64,000 bases of DNA from JAAYCI01 sp031551695. GTDB taxonomy: Bacteria; Bacillota; Clostridia; Oscillospirales; Ruminococcaceae. The position numbers were made by a program, and so were the translations under genes. Below are positions 9,744 to 19,046 of the stretch, in pieces. The stretch lies in NCBI GenBank assembly GCA_031551695.1, contig JAVBNG010000016.1, positions 62,001-126,000 of the forward strand, written 5' to 3'. The notes beneath the pieces were generated by a model. That model did no database searches. It was not told the DNA's origin and saw only the letters and a list, made by a program, of their open reading frames with translations. Position 1 is the stretch's first letter, and the number at the start of each line of letters is the position of its first letter.

Positions 9744-11769
9744 TTTGAGATTCCTCCTCAATTTTGTAATACTTCGTGTGAACTCCCAGAGGCGCAAACT
9801 TGTGGCCGCCGCCGTCATAGAACTTTCCGAAAAATTCAACGAACTCGAGACGATTAGAATGCACATACGCGCCAAGCACGTTGATGCCGAAGTTGAGTGC
9901 CTGGCCCACGCAGAACACCACAATGAACATGATGAGCCCGAGGAACCAGCCCATGCCGCTGCCCATGGCGCCCAGCGAGTTCATGACCGAGGCGATGACC
10001 CCCGTGGCCAGCCCAAGCGCCAACAGGCGCGAATAGGACAACACGTCGGACAGCCAGCCCGCCAGCGTGTTATACAGGGCAAACAGGCCCTTTAAAATGC
10101 GCTTTCCCCAGTTTTTGCTTTCGCGGCCGCCGGTGAGCACAATGCCCAGCATACAGGCACCCGCAACGGCGAAGCACACGGGGTTCACAAAGGCCGGATA
10201 GGTGAGGCGGAAGCCCGCCAGGCCCTCAAACATGGTGGTCCCCATAAGGATGGTGACCAGCGGGTAAATGATAACGAGCGGGAAGGCGCTGTCAAACAGC
10301 ACGGCCGGCTTGTCGCCGTTTTGCCAGCACTGCACGCCTTTCAGGATATAACCCACGCTGAGGTGGATGAGGCCGATGAGCATGCAGAACATCAACAGGC
10401 GCATGGGGTCGGCCAGCGGGTCGAACCACAGCGGCGGGACGATGACGGTTTTGCCGAAAAATTGTGTGGAGACAACGGCAATGGCGTCGCCGAAATAACT
10501 GGAAAACATGACGCCCCAGAAAATGGTGGACACACCGCACCAGAAAAACATTCTGATGTTCTTTTTCCAGTTAAAGTCCATGTTTTTGAACTTCAAAAGG
10601 CAAAAGCCGCAGATACCCGCCATGATAAGGCCATAGCCCGCGTCCGAGAACATCATGCCGAACATAAAATAATAGAAAATGCTCATGACGCTCGTGGGGT
10701 CAATCTCGCCCTTGCCCGGCAGGCTGTAGCTTTCCAGCACGCCTTCCACCGGCTGTGAGAACCTGTTGTTCTGCAATATAACGGGCGGGTCTTCCCAGTC
10801 CAGCGCAGGCTCAATCACCGCGTCGCAGTCAAAATTTTTGTGCAGCTCGTCCACCAGCGGCTGTGCGGCGCGCTGCGGCACCCAGCCGCGCAAAATGAAC
10901 GTGTGTTTCGATTGGGATATTTTGTTGATGGCGGCGTACTTTTCACAGCGCATCTTGCTGTGGTCCTGCAGCAGGTAAAACTCCTCCTGCAAAGGGCCGC
11001 TGTCTTTCAGCTCTCCCTCGGCTTCATCAATCACCTTTTGCGCCTTGGCCTTCACGTCGTCCAAGTGGGCCACGCGCGCTTTCGGCAAATGGCGGCTGGC
11101 GCCCGGAGGCCTTGCGAAACCGATGGCCCGCAGGGCTTCCTCGGTGCGCGCGGCGTATGTTTTGAGGGCGACCAGCAGCACGTTTGTCTGCGAGCCCGCT
11201 TTGGAGATGATTTCCAAATGCAGCGGGCCGGTCTCCTTGCCGGTCTCGGCCAGCTTCGTCAAAATGTCTTCGAGGGTGCAGTCTCCCTCAAAGCTGCCGA
11301 TGTACACCCAGGTCTTTTTTGTTTCGTTAAAGGTTTGGGGCACGGGCAGGTCCACCCAAGGGGCCAGCGCCTCCTGCTGCGCCTCGGCGCGGGCAATATC
11401 CGCCTTGGCCTCGGCCAAGTCGCGCTCCAGCTTCAGCACACGGTTCGCCTTGTGCAGCACTTCGTCCGATTGTTCGTAAAAACCGTCGCATTCGCCGCAT
11501 GTCAAAGCGGTGCGCCCCTTCAAGAACGAAAGGCCGCCGCGCGTATTTTCTGTGTAATGGGCCACCAGCTCCGCCGCGCGTTCCGCAGTTTCGGCGTGTT
11601 TTTTAAACTGGTTGCACAGGGCCGCCGTGTCGGCGTTGGAGAATTCCTCCTCCAGCAGCACGAGGTTTTCCACCTCCACCACGCCACGGCGCTGCACAAG
11701 CTCCAGTATTTTCTTCCGGTCCCGCTTCATGGCGCACAGCGTGATGTGCTCCATTTGCAAAACAGCCAT
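9736..11769 (-). CDS. ntpI: V-type ATPase subunit I (membrane stator, a-type)
   Basis: A protein of 677 residues. The N-terminal half, to about 320, is cytosolic with long coiled coils and ties to the peripheral stalks. The C-terminal half has about eight membrane helices forming the ion half-channels. The conserved arginine that opposes the rotor glutamate appears in the motif YSRLLALGLA (Arg581), with a second in HSNRLEFVEFFGKFY (Arg640). Length and motifs match bacterial NtpI. The end overlaps ntpK by eight bases. Confidence 0.95.
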   Translation of the reverse strand: MAVLQMEHITLCAMKRDRKKILELVQRRGVVEVENLVLLEEEFSNADTAALCNQFKKHAETAERAAELVAHYTENTRGGLSFLKGRTALTCGECDGFYEQSDEVLHKANRVLKLERDLAEAKADIARAEAQQEALAPWVDLPVPQTFNETKKTWVYIGSFEGDCTLEDILTKLAETGKETGPLHLEIISKAGSQTNVLLVALKTYAARTEEALRAIGFARPPGASRHLPKARVAHLDDVKAKAQKVIDEAEGELKDSGPLQEEFYLLQDHSKMRCEKYAAINKISQSKHTFILRGWVPQRAAQPLVDELHKNFDCDAVIEPALDWEDPPVILQNNRFSQPVEGVLESYSLPGKGEIDPTSVMSIFYYFMFGMMFSDAGYGLIMAGICGFCLLKFKNMDFNWKKNIRMFFWCGVSTIFWGVMFSSYFGDAIAVVSTQFFGKTVIVPPLWFDPLADPMRLLMFCMLIGLIHLSVGYILKGVQCWQNGDKPAVLFDSAFPLVIIYPLVTILMGTTMFEGLAGFRLTYPAFVNPVCFAVAGACMLGIVLTGGRESKNWGKRILKGLFALYNTLAGWLSDVLSYSRLLALGLATGVIASVMNSLGAMGSGMGWFLGLIMFIVVFCVGQALNFGINVLGAYVHSNRLEFVEFFGKFYDGGGHKFAPLGVHTKYYKIEEESQNV

Positions 11770-11854
11770 TGAGAACCCCCTGTCCGCCGGCGGGCGTTTA
11801 CCGCTGCCCGCCTGTGCCTGTTGCCATGTTTTGCCCGGCCTTTCCCGCTGTGGG

Positions 11855-12163
11855 TTACGCCAGGGATTCCAAAATCAGCCGCACAGCGTCATCTTGCTTT
11901 TGCCGCGCCTTTTCGCTGATGGCGTCCATCTCGGCAGCAAAGCCCGCCGCCGCTTCCTCCATGGCCCGCTTGCTCGCATCCTGGGCGGATGTAAGCGCTG
12001 CGGCCGCCTCAGCGCGGGCGGTATCCTCGGCACCGGCGGAAAGCCCGGCCGCCTTTTTCTTTGCTTCATCCACCAGCTTTGCGGCTTGCTGCTGGGCGCC
12101 GCGCAAAATCTCGTCCGCGTGCACTTCCGCGTTCCGCACTACCGTAATTGCGTTTTCCGCCAT
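11855..12163 (-). CDS. V-type ATPase peripheral stalk subunit G/H (AhaH-like)
   Basis: A protein of 102 residues that is almost entirely alanine- and lysine/glutamate-rich coiled coil (residues 10-85). It is the first gene of the operon. This is the small partner of subunit E in the peripheral stalk, called H in archaeal operons and F in Enterococcus. There are 85 bases between it and ntpI, and its own promoter lies upstream. Low-complexity coils are easy to mistake, so the call rests on position at the head of an H-I-K-E-C-F-A-B-D operon. Confidence 0.85.
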   Translation of the reverse strand: MAENAITVVRNAEVHADEILRGAQQQAAKLVDEAKKKAAGLSAGAEDTARAEAAAALTSAQDASKRAMEEAAAGFAAEMDAISEKARQKQDDAVRLILESLA

Positions 12164-12239
12164 GATTTCACCCCATTAAGTTCCGCATGTGCGGCTTTTC
12201 CACTGCATACATTTGCGTCAAAGCGATCCATAAAAATTT

Positions 12240-12268
12240 TTCATAATCCAACTTTCACCAGTTATCAA
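12240..12268 (-). promoter_or_regulatory. Promoter of the V-ATPase operon
   Basis: On the minus strand TTGATA (12263-12268), a 17-base spacer and TATGAA (12240-12245) form a good housekeeping promoter about 75 bases before the first gene. The surrounding 12220-12310 is AT-rich compared with the genes. Confidence 0.6.
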
Positions 12269-12369
12269 GTATGGTACCAAAATTCAACTGAAAACACAAG
12301 GACAAATTGCACATTTCCCCACGGGTTTTCCTTGCCGTTTGCCATATCTTTGCGTGTGCCTTTCATCGA

Positions 12370-12453
12370 TTGCCGAAATGGCGGCGGGCGTGGTATACTG
12401 TTGTTGCTATATTCACAGGGCGGCAACAGTTGCCGCTTTGCCTATATTATAAT
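12370..12453 (+). promoter_or_regulatory. Transketolase promoter region with palindromic operator candidate
   Basis: TTGCCG (12370-12375), an 18-base spacer and TATACT (12394-12399) form a promoter. A second -10-like TATAAT is at 12448-12453. Between them is the perfect 17-base palindrome GCGGCAACAGTTGCCGC (12420-12436), placed where a repressor would block transcription. This and the V-ATPase promoter are the content of the 312-base gap 12164-12475. Confidence 0.5.
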
Positions 12454-12475
12454 GTATAACATGGGGGAAGTGCGA

Positions 12476-13357
12476 ATGGCAGACGGTACGGTGCAAAACC
12501 TTGAGCTGATAGCGTGCAAGGTGCGCGACGGCATTTTGCAGGCCACCTGCGCGGCAAAAAGCGGGCACCCGGGCGGCAGCCTTGGCGCGGCGGATATTTT
12601 TACGGCTCTGTTTTTCAGCGAGCTTTCCATCGACCCGAACGACCCGGCAAAGCCCGGGCGGGATCGGTTTGTCCTTTCAAAGGGGCACACGGCGCCGGGG
12701 CTGTATTCCGCCATGGCGAACCGGGGGTTTTTCCCCGTGGACGAACTGCTGACGCTGCGGCACATCGGCAGCCGGCTGCAGGGGCACCCCAGCATGCGCG
12801 CGCTGCCGGGCGTTGAGATGAGCACCGGCAGCCTCGGCCAGGGCGTAAGCGCCGCGGCCGGCATGGCCCTTGGGGCAAAGCATACGGGCGAACATTTCCG
12901 CGTGTACACCCTTTTGGGCGACGGCGAAATTGCCGAAGGCGAGTGCTGGGAGGCGTTCATGTTCGCCGCCCACTACAAGCTGGACAATTTGTGCGTCATC
13001 ATCGACATGAACGGCCTGCAGATAGACGGCCGCACCGCCGACGTGATGGACAGCGCCCCTGTGGATAAAAAGATGGAAGCCTTCGGCTTTGAGGTGATTC
13101 CCTGCGACGGCAACGACATGGCAGCCCTGCTGGCCGCTTTTAAAAAGGCGCGCACTGTAACGGGCAAGCCCACCTGCATTTTGGCCAAAACCGTGAAGGG
13201 CAAGGGCGTAAGCTTTATGGAAGACGACGCCGGCTGGCATGGCAAGGCGCCTTCGCCAGAGCAAAAAGACGCCGCCTGCGCCGAAGTGGCGGCAAAATGC
13301 AAAGAGCTTTCAGCCGCGTGCGCAAACGAGGCAAATACCGCAGGGGAGGGCGAATAA
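12476..13357 (+). CDS. Transketolase, N-terminal (thiamine diphosphate) subunit
   Basis: A protein of 293 residues, the first half of a split transketolase. The start MADGTVQNLEL is chosen because GGGGGAAG stands seven bases before its ATG. Motifs visible are SGHPGGSLGAADI near the N-terminus, SKGHTAPGLYS, and the thiamine diphosphate motif GDGEIAEGECWEA running to DMNGLQIDG. It pairs with the next gene, one base away, to interconvert pentose, triose and hexose phosphates. Split transketolases of this kind are common in Clostridia. Expression is probably controlled at the palindrome upstream. Confidence 0.93.
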   Translation: MADGTVQNLELIACKVRDGILQATCAAKSGHPGGSLGAADIFTALFFSELSIDPNDPAKPGRDRFVLSKGHTAPGLYSAMANRGFFPVDELLTLRHIGSRLQGHPSMRALPGVEMSTGSLGQGVSAAAGMALGAKHTGEHFRVYTLLGDGEIAEGECWEAFMFAAHYKLDNLCVIIDMNGLQIDGRTADVMDSAPVDKKMEAFGFEVIPCDGNDMAALLAAFKKARTVTGKPTCILAKTVKGKGVSFMEDDAGWHGKAPSPEQKDAACAEVAAKCKELSAACANEANTAGEGE

Positions 13358-13358
13358 G

Positions 13359-14309
13359 ATGGCTGAGCTTGTGAAAACCGCCACCCGCGAAAGCTATGGC
13401 AACGCCCTTGTGGAACTGGGCAAGGACCACCCGGAAGTGGTGGTGCTGGACGCCGACCTCTCCGGCGCAACCAAAACCTCCACCTTTAAAAAGGCCTATC
13501 CGAACCGGTTTTTCAACTGCGGCATTGCCGAGTGCAATATGATGGCCGTGGCGGCGGGCATGTCCACCGTGGGCCTTGTACCCTTCGCCTCCACCTTTGC
13601 CATGTTTGCCGCGGGCCGCGCCTTCGAGCAGGTGCGCAACTCCATCGGCTACCCCCACCTGAACGTGAAGATTGGCGCCACACACGGCGGCATTTCCGTG
13701 GGCGAGGACGGCGCAAGCCACCAGTGCAACGAGGATTTTGCCCTGATGCGCACAATCCCCGGCATGACGGTGCTGTGCCCGGCGGACGATTTAGAGGCAA
13801 AAGCCATTGTGAAGGCAGCCTATGCCCACGAAGGCCCCGTGTACATGCGTTTTGGCCGCGCGGCCGTGGCCGCCGTGCATGCGGAGGAGCCAAAGTTCGA
13901 AATTGGCAAAGGGGAAGTGCTGCGGGACGGCACAGACGTGACCTTCATCGCCACGGGCCTGATGGTGGCCGAGGCCCTCACCGCCGCGGAAGAGCTGGCG
14001 AAAGACGGCATTTCGGCGCGGGTCGTCAACATGGCGTGCTTAAAGCCCCTGGACGAAGCGCTGGTGCTGGCCGCCGCGAAGGAGACGGGGCGCATCATTA
14101 CTGCCGAGGAACACAGCATTTTCGGCGGCCTTGGGGAAGCGGTGTGCGGCGTGGTGAGCGAGCATTGCCCCGTGCCCGTGGTGCGCGTGGGCGTGAACGA
14201 CGTGTTCGGCCATTCGGGCCCGGCAACCGATTTATTGATCGAGTTCGGCCTTTCCAGCGTGAATTTGATTGCGCAGGCGAAGCTGATGTGCGGCCGCGTG
14301 CCACGGTAG
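13359..14309 (+). CDS. Transketolase, C-terminal (pyrimidine-binding) subunit
   Basis: A protein of 316 residues starting MAELVKTATRESYGNALVELG, with GGGGAGGG upstream and only one base after the previous stop. It has the pyrimidine-binding domain with DADLSGATKT and NCGIAECNMMAVAAGMS, and the C-terminal transketolase domain with EEHSIFGGLGEAVCG. The glutamate in GIAE activates the thiamine cofactor. It works as a heteromer with the N-terminal subunit in the non-oxidative pentose phosphate pathway, the only recognisable central-carbon genes in this part of the window. Confidence 0.93.
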   Translation: MAELVKTATRESYGNALVELGKDHPEVVVLDADLSGATKTSTFKKAYPNRFFNCGIAECNMMAVAAGMSTVGLVPFASTFAMFAAGRAFEQVRNSIGYPHLNVKIGATHGGISVGEDGASHQCNEDFALMRTIPGMTVLCPADDLEAKAIVKAAYAHEGPVYMRFGRAAVAAVHAEEPKFEIGKGEVLRDGTDVTFIATGLMVAEALTAAEELAKDGISARVVNMACLKPLDEALVLAAAKETGRIITAEEHSIFGGLGEAVCGVVSEHCPVPVVRVGVNDVFGHSGPATDLLIEFGLSSVNLIAQAKLMCGRVPR

Positions 14310-14413
14310 TCATCGAAGGCGAAAATCATTTTCCTGAACCCAAGCCGCGCCAAAGGTTCATAGCAGCTTTTTCGCGGCGTTATGGCTGGCCGCGCGCCGG
14401 CCGGGAGGTGCCT

Positions 14414-15322
14414 ATGGACCCATTGAAAGATTTGCTTGCCATCAGCGCCGAAGTGAGCCGGGCGCTCAGCTCCGGCCAGCCGGTCGTCGCCATGGAATCC
14501 ACCGACCTTTCTTACGGCATGCCACACCCGCAAAATGTGGAAATGCTGCTGGGCGCGTGCGGCATCCTGCGCCAAAACGGCGCCGTGCCCGCCGTCATCG
14601 CCATTGTGGAAGGCCGCCTGAAAGTGGGCCTTTCCGAGGACGAGATTACCGCGCTGGCGGCACAGGGCCGCACCCTTGCCAAAGCCAGCCGCCGCGACGT
14701 GCCGGTGCTGGCCGCACGGGGCATGAGCGCCGTTACCACCGTGGCGGCCAGCATGGTGCTGGCCACGCTGGCGGGCATCAAGGTGTTCGCCGCCGCGGGC
14801 TTCGGCGGCGTGCAGCGCGACGGCAGCTTCGACATCTCCGCCGACCTGGAAGAGCTTTCCCGCACCGGGTGCCTTGTTGTCACCTCCGGCGTGAAAAGCG
14901 TGCTGGACATCGGCGCCACCCTCGAATACCTGGAGACAAAGGGCGTGCCGGTGCTGGGCTACCAAACAGAGGATTTCCCCGCGTTTTACTCGTGCACCTC
15001 CGGTTTTGGCGTGCATTACACCATCAGCACCCCCGCCGAGGCCGCCAAAATTTTTGCCGTAAAAGAAAAGCTGGGGTTTTGCTCCGGCGTGCTGGTGGCA
15101 AACCCCGTACCTAAGCAGCATGAGCTGAAACAGGACGTGGTGGACGCCGCCATTTGCGCCGCGCTGGAAGAGGCGCGGCAAAGCGGCATCTGCGGCAAAC
15201 AGCTTACCGCTTTTTTGAATGACCGTGTGGAGCAAATGACCGGCGGCAAAACCGTAGCCGCCAAAACCCAACTGATGTATGAAAACGCGCGCCTTGCCGC
15301 GAATATCGCCCGGGAGTTGTAA
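14414..15322 (+). CDS. psuG: Pseudouridine-5'-phosphate glycosidase
   Basis: A protein of 302 residues, the normal length. It has the family stretches PVVAMESTDLSYGMPHPQN, AARGMSAVTTVAASM, VFAAAGFGGVQR, VVTSGVKSVLDIGATLEYLETKGVPV and the end FLNDRVEQMTGGKTVAAK. The enzyme breaks pseudouridine 5'-phosphate into uracil and ribose 5-phosphate, which would feed ribose phosphate to the adjacent transketolase; that link is inferred. The start at 14414 follows GGGAGG. No psuK kinase gene is beside it. Note STDLSYG where many homologues have STIISHG. Confidence 0.9.
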   Translation: MDPLKDLLAISAEVSRALSSGQPVVAMESTDLSYGMPHPQNVEMLLGACGILRQNGAVPAVIAIVEGRLKVGLSEDEITALAAQGRTLAKASRRDVPVLAARGMSAVTTVAASMVLATLAGIKVFAAAGFGGVQRDGSFDISADLEELSRTGCLVVTSGVKSVLDIGATLEYLETKGVPVLGYQTEDFPAFYSCTSGFGVHYTISTPAEAAKIFAVKEKLGFCSGVLVANPVPKQHELKQDVVDAAICAALEEARQSGICGKQLTAFLNDRVEQMTGGKTVAAKTQLMYENARLAANIAREL

Positions 15323-15325
15323 ATT

Positions 15326-17104
15326 TTGAGCAAACGCCCTGCCACACCAAAACAGTTAACAAAGCGGATATCCGCTTTGTTTCTTGTTGTTTGTTTGTCA
15401 TTGCTGCCGCCGTTTGGCGTTGCGGCGCAGGCCGGGGCTGCCGCAGCGCAGGGCGGGTTCGGCGCGCAGGCCATCTATGACGAAGCCGCCCCCGAGGGCG
15501 AAACAGGCGCCGAAAATAGTGAGGCCGCCCCGGCGGATACAGCGGAAGGAGACGGCGCGGCTGAAACGGACGGCACGGCAGAGGGCGCGAACGCCGAAGC
15601 GCCGCCTGATGCGGACGACCCCTTCGCGCCGCCCTTTGTGCCGGAGGCTGGGGCCGTGTGCCTGATGAGCGGCGACGGCAACCTGGTGGTGTACGAAAAA
15701 AACGCCGACGCGCCCATGCACGCGGCCAGCCTTGTGAAAATGATGACCGCCATTTTAACGGTGGAAAAGGTGGGGGACCTGGACAACACCTTCGTAACGG
15801 CGGACAAAACCTGGATTTTTGACGAGCTGTACGGCAAAAACGCCTCCAATGCGGACATCCGCAAAGGAGAGACGCTTAGCGTGCGGGAATTGCTGTACGC
15901 CATGTTGCTGCCCAGCGGCAACGAGGCCGCTTTGCTTTTGGGGGACTATGTGTCCGGCCACTACCTGAAAAACTTCGTGTACCTGATGAACAACCGGGCA
16001 AAAAACCTTGGCTGCACCGGCACCACTTTTGTGGACCCGAACGGCCTGAACGAGGGAAACATCACCACTGCGCGGGACATGTGCCGCATCATGCAAAGCT
16101 TTATGGAATACCCGGTGCTGGTAGAGATTGCCGCCACCCCGCAGTACGAGCTGGCCGCCCACGAGGCCCACGACGCGCCCTACAATATTTTCAACACAAA
16201 CCGGCTGCTGGCCGAAAGCAGCCCCTATTACAGCGAATTCAAAAACACCGCCGGAACCGTGGTGGCGGGCAAAACGGGCAGCCTGGGCGAGTGGCAGAAT
16301 TTCGTGTCCTTCGCGCAGAACGACACTTCGAATTACCTGTGCGCCGTGCTGGAATCGCCGAACGCGGCCGACGCCCTCGGCGCCGGGCTGCAGCCCGCGC
16401 AGGAGCGCCCCGCCCTGTATGAAACGGCCCGCCTGTATGACTGGGCCTTTTCCTCCATGGCCGTGCGGCCGGTGCTGAACCCGGAGGAGCCCATTACCGA
16501 GCTGCGCGTGCGCTACTCCACCAGGTACGACGCAGTGAAGCTGCTGCCGACGTCGGCTTTGGCGGTGATGCTGCCTGCCGGCGCCACCGACGACACCCTG
16601 GAGCGCACCTTCCACCTGCCTGAATACGCCGCCGCGCCCGTGAAGGCGGGGGACAAGTACGGCACCGTCACCGTGTCCCTGAAAAAAACCGGCCAGGTGC
16701 TGGGCACGGCGGACCTCGTTGCCGCCCACGACGTTGCACGCGACGCGACCCTGTACACCGTGCAGCGCGCGCAAGAGGCGGCCACTTCCACCTTTGTGAA
16801 GGTGCTGGCGGTGGTAACATTGGTGTTCGCCGTCGGCTACGCGGCCATCATGGTTGCCCTGAACAAAGCAGCCCAAAAGAAAAAGGCTTCCCGGCTGGCC
16901 GCGCAGGCGGCGCAAACGGCATACACGCCGCAGGCCCGGCATGCGCGGCCGGGCAGCCAAACGGGCCGCAGGCCAAACACCGGATACCACGAAGCCGGCC
17001 GCCCGGGCAGCGGCAGCCACATTACACAAGGCGGCGCGCCGCGGCAACCCTCCGGCCAAAGCACCCGCGCCGGCGGCCGCACCCATTCCGGCCACCGCTA
17101 TTAA
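15326..17104 (+). CDS. D-alanyl-D-alanine carboxypeptidase (PBP5-like, S11) with C-terminal membrane anchor
   Basis: A protein of 592 residues with a TTG start; the GGGAG site overlaps the psuG stop region. A signal peptide (about 1-35) is followed by an acidic, alanine-rich linker to about 105 and then the S11 peptidase domain. The catalytic triplets are SLVK (Ser135, Lys138), SGN (197-199) and KTG (315-317). A C-terminal domain follows, then a membrane segment at 493-512 and a long basic, glycine-rich cytosolic tail. It trims the terminal D-Ala from peptidoglycan stem peptides on the outer face. The linker and the about 75-residue tail make it longer than the usual 400-450. Confidence 0.88.
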   Translation: MSKRPATPKQLTKRISALFLVVCLSLLPPFGVAAQAGAAAAQGGFGAQAIYDEAAPEGETGAENSEAAPADTAEGDGAAETDGTAEGANAEAPPDADDPFAPPFVPEAGAVCLMSGDGNLVVYEKNADAPMHAASLVKMMTAILTVEKVGDLDNTFVTADKTWIFDELYGKNASNADIRKGETLSVRELLYAMLLPSGNEAALLLGDYVSGHYLKNFVYLMNNRAKNLGCTGTTFVDPNGLNEGNITTARDMCRIMQSFMEYPVLVEIAATPQYELAAHEAHDAPYNIFNTNRLLAESSPYYSEFKNTAGTVVAGKTGSLGEWQNFVSFAQNDTSNYLCAVLESPNAADALGAGLQPAQERPALYETARLYDWAFSSMAVRPVLNPEEPITELRVRYSTRYDAVKLLPTSALAVMLPAGATDDTLERTFHLPEYAAAPVKAGDKYGTVTVSLKKTGQVLGTADLVAAHDVARDATLYTVQRAQEAATSTFVKVLAVVTLVFAVGYAAIMVALNKAAQKKKASRLAAQAAQTAYTPQARHARPGSQTGRRPNTGYHEAGRPGSGSHITQGGAPRQPSGQSTRAGGRTHSGHRY

Positions 17105-17171
17105 AGGCCGGTTTTATCAACAAAGGAATCATACGCCGGGGGCGTACAACATACATTTGGAGCGTGAGGAT

Positions 17172-18629
17172 ATGGACGCAAACGGCACAAAGCGCAATTT
17201 ATCGCTGATGATGGACTTCTACGAACTGACCATGGCAAACGGCTATTTGACAAACAAGGACGACGGCAAGGTGGCCGTGTTCGATATGTTTTTCCGCCAT
17301 GTGCCCGACGGCGGCGGCTTTGCCATTGCGGCAGGCCTCGAGCAGTTCATCGAGGCGCTGACCCATTTCTCCTTCACCGAGGACGACATCCGGTACCTGG
17401 CTGAAAAAAACTGTTTTACCCCGGAATTCCTCGATTACCTGCGCCATTTCCGCTTCACCTGTAATGTGTGGGCCGTGGAAGAGGGCACGCCTGTGTTCCC
17501 GGGCGAGCCCATCGTTACGGTGGAGGGCCCGTGCATTGAGGCGCAGCTGATTGAGACGCTACTGCTGGTGACGATCAACCACCAAAGCCTGATTGCCACG
17601 AAGGCCAACCGTGTGGTGCGCGCGTGCAAGGGCCGCGCCGTGCTGGAGTTTGGCGCGCGCCGGGCGCAAGGGTATGACGCGGCGCTGTACGGCAGCCGCG
17701 CGGCCTACATCGGCGGGTGCGCCGCCACGTCCTGCGTCATGAGCGAGCGGCGGTTCGGCATTCCCTCTTCCGGCACCATGGCCCACAGCTGGGTGCAGAT
17801 GTTCGACACGGAATACGAGGCATTTCGCACCTACGCCGAATTATACCCTGACAACTGCATGCTGCTGGTGGACACCTACAACGTATTGAAAAGCGGCGTG
17901 CCAAACGCCATCCGCGTGTTCGACGAAGTGCTGAAGCCACTCGGCATCAAGCCGAAGGGCATCCGCATCGATTCCGGCGACATTGCCTATCTTTCGAAGC
18001 GCGCCCGGGCGATGCTTTCGAAGGCGGGCTACGCCGACGCGCAAATCTGCGCTTCCAACTCGTTGGACGAATACATCGTGCGCGACCTGCTGCTGCAGGG
18101 CGCCGAAATCGACCTGTTCGGCATCGGCGAAAACCTCATCACCGCCAAAAGCGACCCTGTGTTCGGCGGCGTGTACAAGCTGGCCGCCGTGAAAGAAAAC
18201 GGCCGGTACGAGCCGCGCATCAAAATAAGCGAGACGGTGGAAAAAATCACCACGCCGCACCTGAAAAAGCTGTGGCGCATTTACGACAACGCCTCCGGCC
18301 AAGCCATGGCGGATTTGATCTCTATGTACGACGAGACCCCCACCCTGGACGAAAACGGCGGCATCGAGCTGTTTGACCCGGTGGAGACCTGGAAACGCCG
18401 CGTGTTTACAAACTGCACCATTAAGCTGCTTTCCACACCCATTTACGAAAACGGCCTTCTGGTGTACACCCCGCCAAAGCTGCCCGCCGTTCGCAAACAC
18501 TGCGAAGAGCAGCTGTCCACCCTGTGGGACGAGGTAAAGCGCTTCGAAAACCCCCACCGCTATTATGTGGACCTTTCCGAAAAGCTGTGGAACGAGCGCC
18601 AACGCCTGCTGGAAGAGGCGTCGGAATAG
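17172..18629 (+). CDS. pncB: Nicotinate phosphoribosyltransferase
   Basis: A protein of 485 residues, full length. The start MDANGTKRNLSLMMDFYELTMANGYL follows GTGAGGA; an in-frame extension upstream overlaps the previous gene and is rejected. Family stretches include FEFGARRAQG-type LEFGARRAQGYDAALYG, SGTMAHSWVQMF, LLVDTYNVLKSGVPNAI and RIDSGDIAYLSKRAR. It converts nicotinate and PRPP to nicotinate mononucleotide for NAD salvage. The gene follows the carboxypeptidase by 67 bases and is closed by a strong terminator. Supply of NAD fits a cell whose hydrogenase and fermentation run on NADH. Confidence 0.94.
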   Translation: MDANGTKRNLSLMMDFYELTMANGYLTNKDDGKVAVFDMFFRHVPDGGGFAIAAGLEQFIEALTHFSFTEDDIRYLAEKNCFTPEFLDYLRHFRFTCNVWAVEEGTPVFPGEPIVTVEGPCIEAQLIETLLLVTINHQSLIATKANRVVRACKGRAVLEFGARRAQGYDAALYGSRAAYIGGCAATSCVMSERRFGIPSSGTMAHSWVQMFDTEYEAFRTYAELYPDNCMLLVDTYNVLKSGVPNAIRVFDEVLKPLGIKPKGIRIDSGDIAYLSKRARAMLSKAGYADAQICASNSLDEYIVRDLLLQGAEIDLFGIGENLITAKSDPVFGGVYKLAAVKENGRYEPRIKISETVEKITTPHLKKLWRIYDNASGQAMADLISMYDETPTLDENGGIELFDPVETWKRRVFTNCTIKLLSTPIYENGLLVYTPPKLPAVRKHCEEQLSTLWDEVKRFENPHRYYVDLSEKLWNERQRLLEEASE

Positions 18630-18719
18630 TGTGGTTTTGCTTCACCCGTTTGCGCGAGCCCCGCACCACCCGCTTTTGAGGTTTGCAAAACGCGATTCAA
18701 ATTTTGTTGCTGCAGAAAC

Positions 18720-18753
18720 CAACAAAACCCCGGGTTTACCCGGGGTTTTGTTG
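18720..18753. terminator. Bidirectional rho-independent terminator
   Basis: A perfect 15-bp stem (CAACAAAACCCCGGG, 18720-18734, with its complement at 18739-18753) and a TTTA loop. It has T runs on both strands, so it serves the convergent pncB and PspC transcripts. Confidence 0.9.
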
Positions 18754-18792
18754 TCGGTTTTCCATGAAAAGCCACCAGCGGCTTTGTACCAC

Positions 18793-18984
18793 TTACGCCG
18801 CAGGCGCATCCGGTATCACCACACCGGCCACGATGTAAGCCAGCACGCCTGCGCCGGTGAGGCCGAACAGAACGGCCACCAGCCGCACGATGGTAGGATC
18901 GATGTTAAAGTATTCGCCAATGCCGCCGCACACGCCGAACAGCATGCGGTTCCGGGTGCTTTTGTACAGTTTTTTCTGTTCCAT
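18793..18984 (-). CDS. PspC domain small membrane protein
   Basis: A protein of 63 residues. The start MEQKKLYKSTRNRMLFGVCGGIGEYF at 18984 follows AAAGGAGA. It has the PspC pattern, basic residues then GVCGGIGEYFNIDPTIVRL, and a membrane helix at about 36-56. PspC proteins take part in envelope stress responses. It is the last gene of the PadR operon, 62 bases after the DUF4097 gene. The family call is firm; the role here is inferred from company. Confidence 0.88.
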   Translation of the reverse strand: MEQKKLYKSTRNRMLFGVCGGIGEYFNIDPTIVRLVAVLFGLTGAGVLAYIVAGVVIPDAPAA

Positions 18985-19046
18985 TTTTACAGTCTCCTTT
19001 ACTGTTTTTACACCAAAGCTTCTTGGTCTTTTAAACGAAATTCCGT

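Noticed and set aside
9744..9923. A 60-residue N-terminal extension of subunit K
   Set aside because: It overlaps the end of ntpI, lacks a ribosome site, and the canonical start at 9743 follows GAGGAGG.
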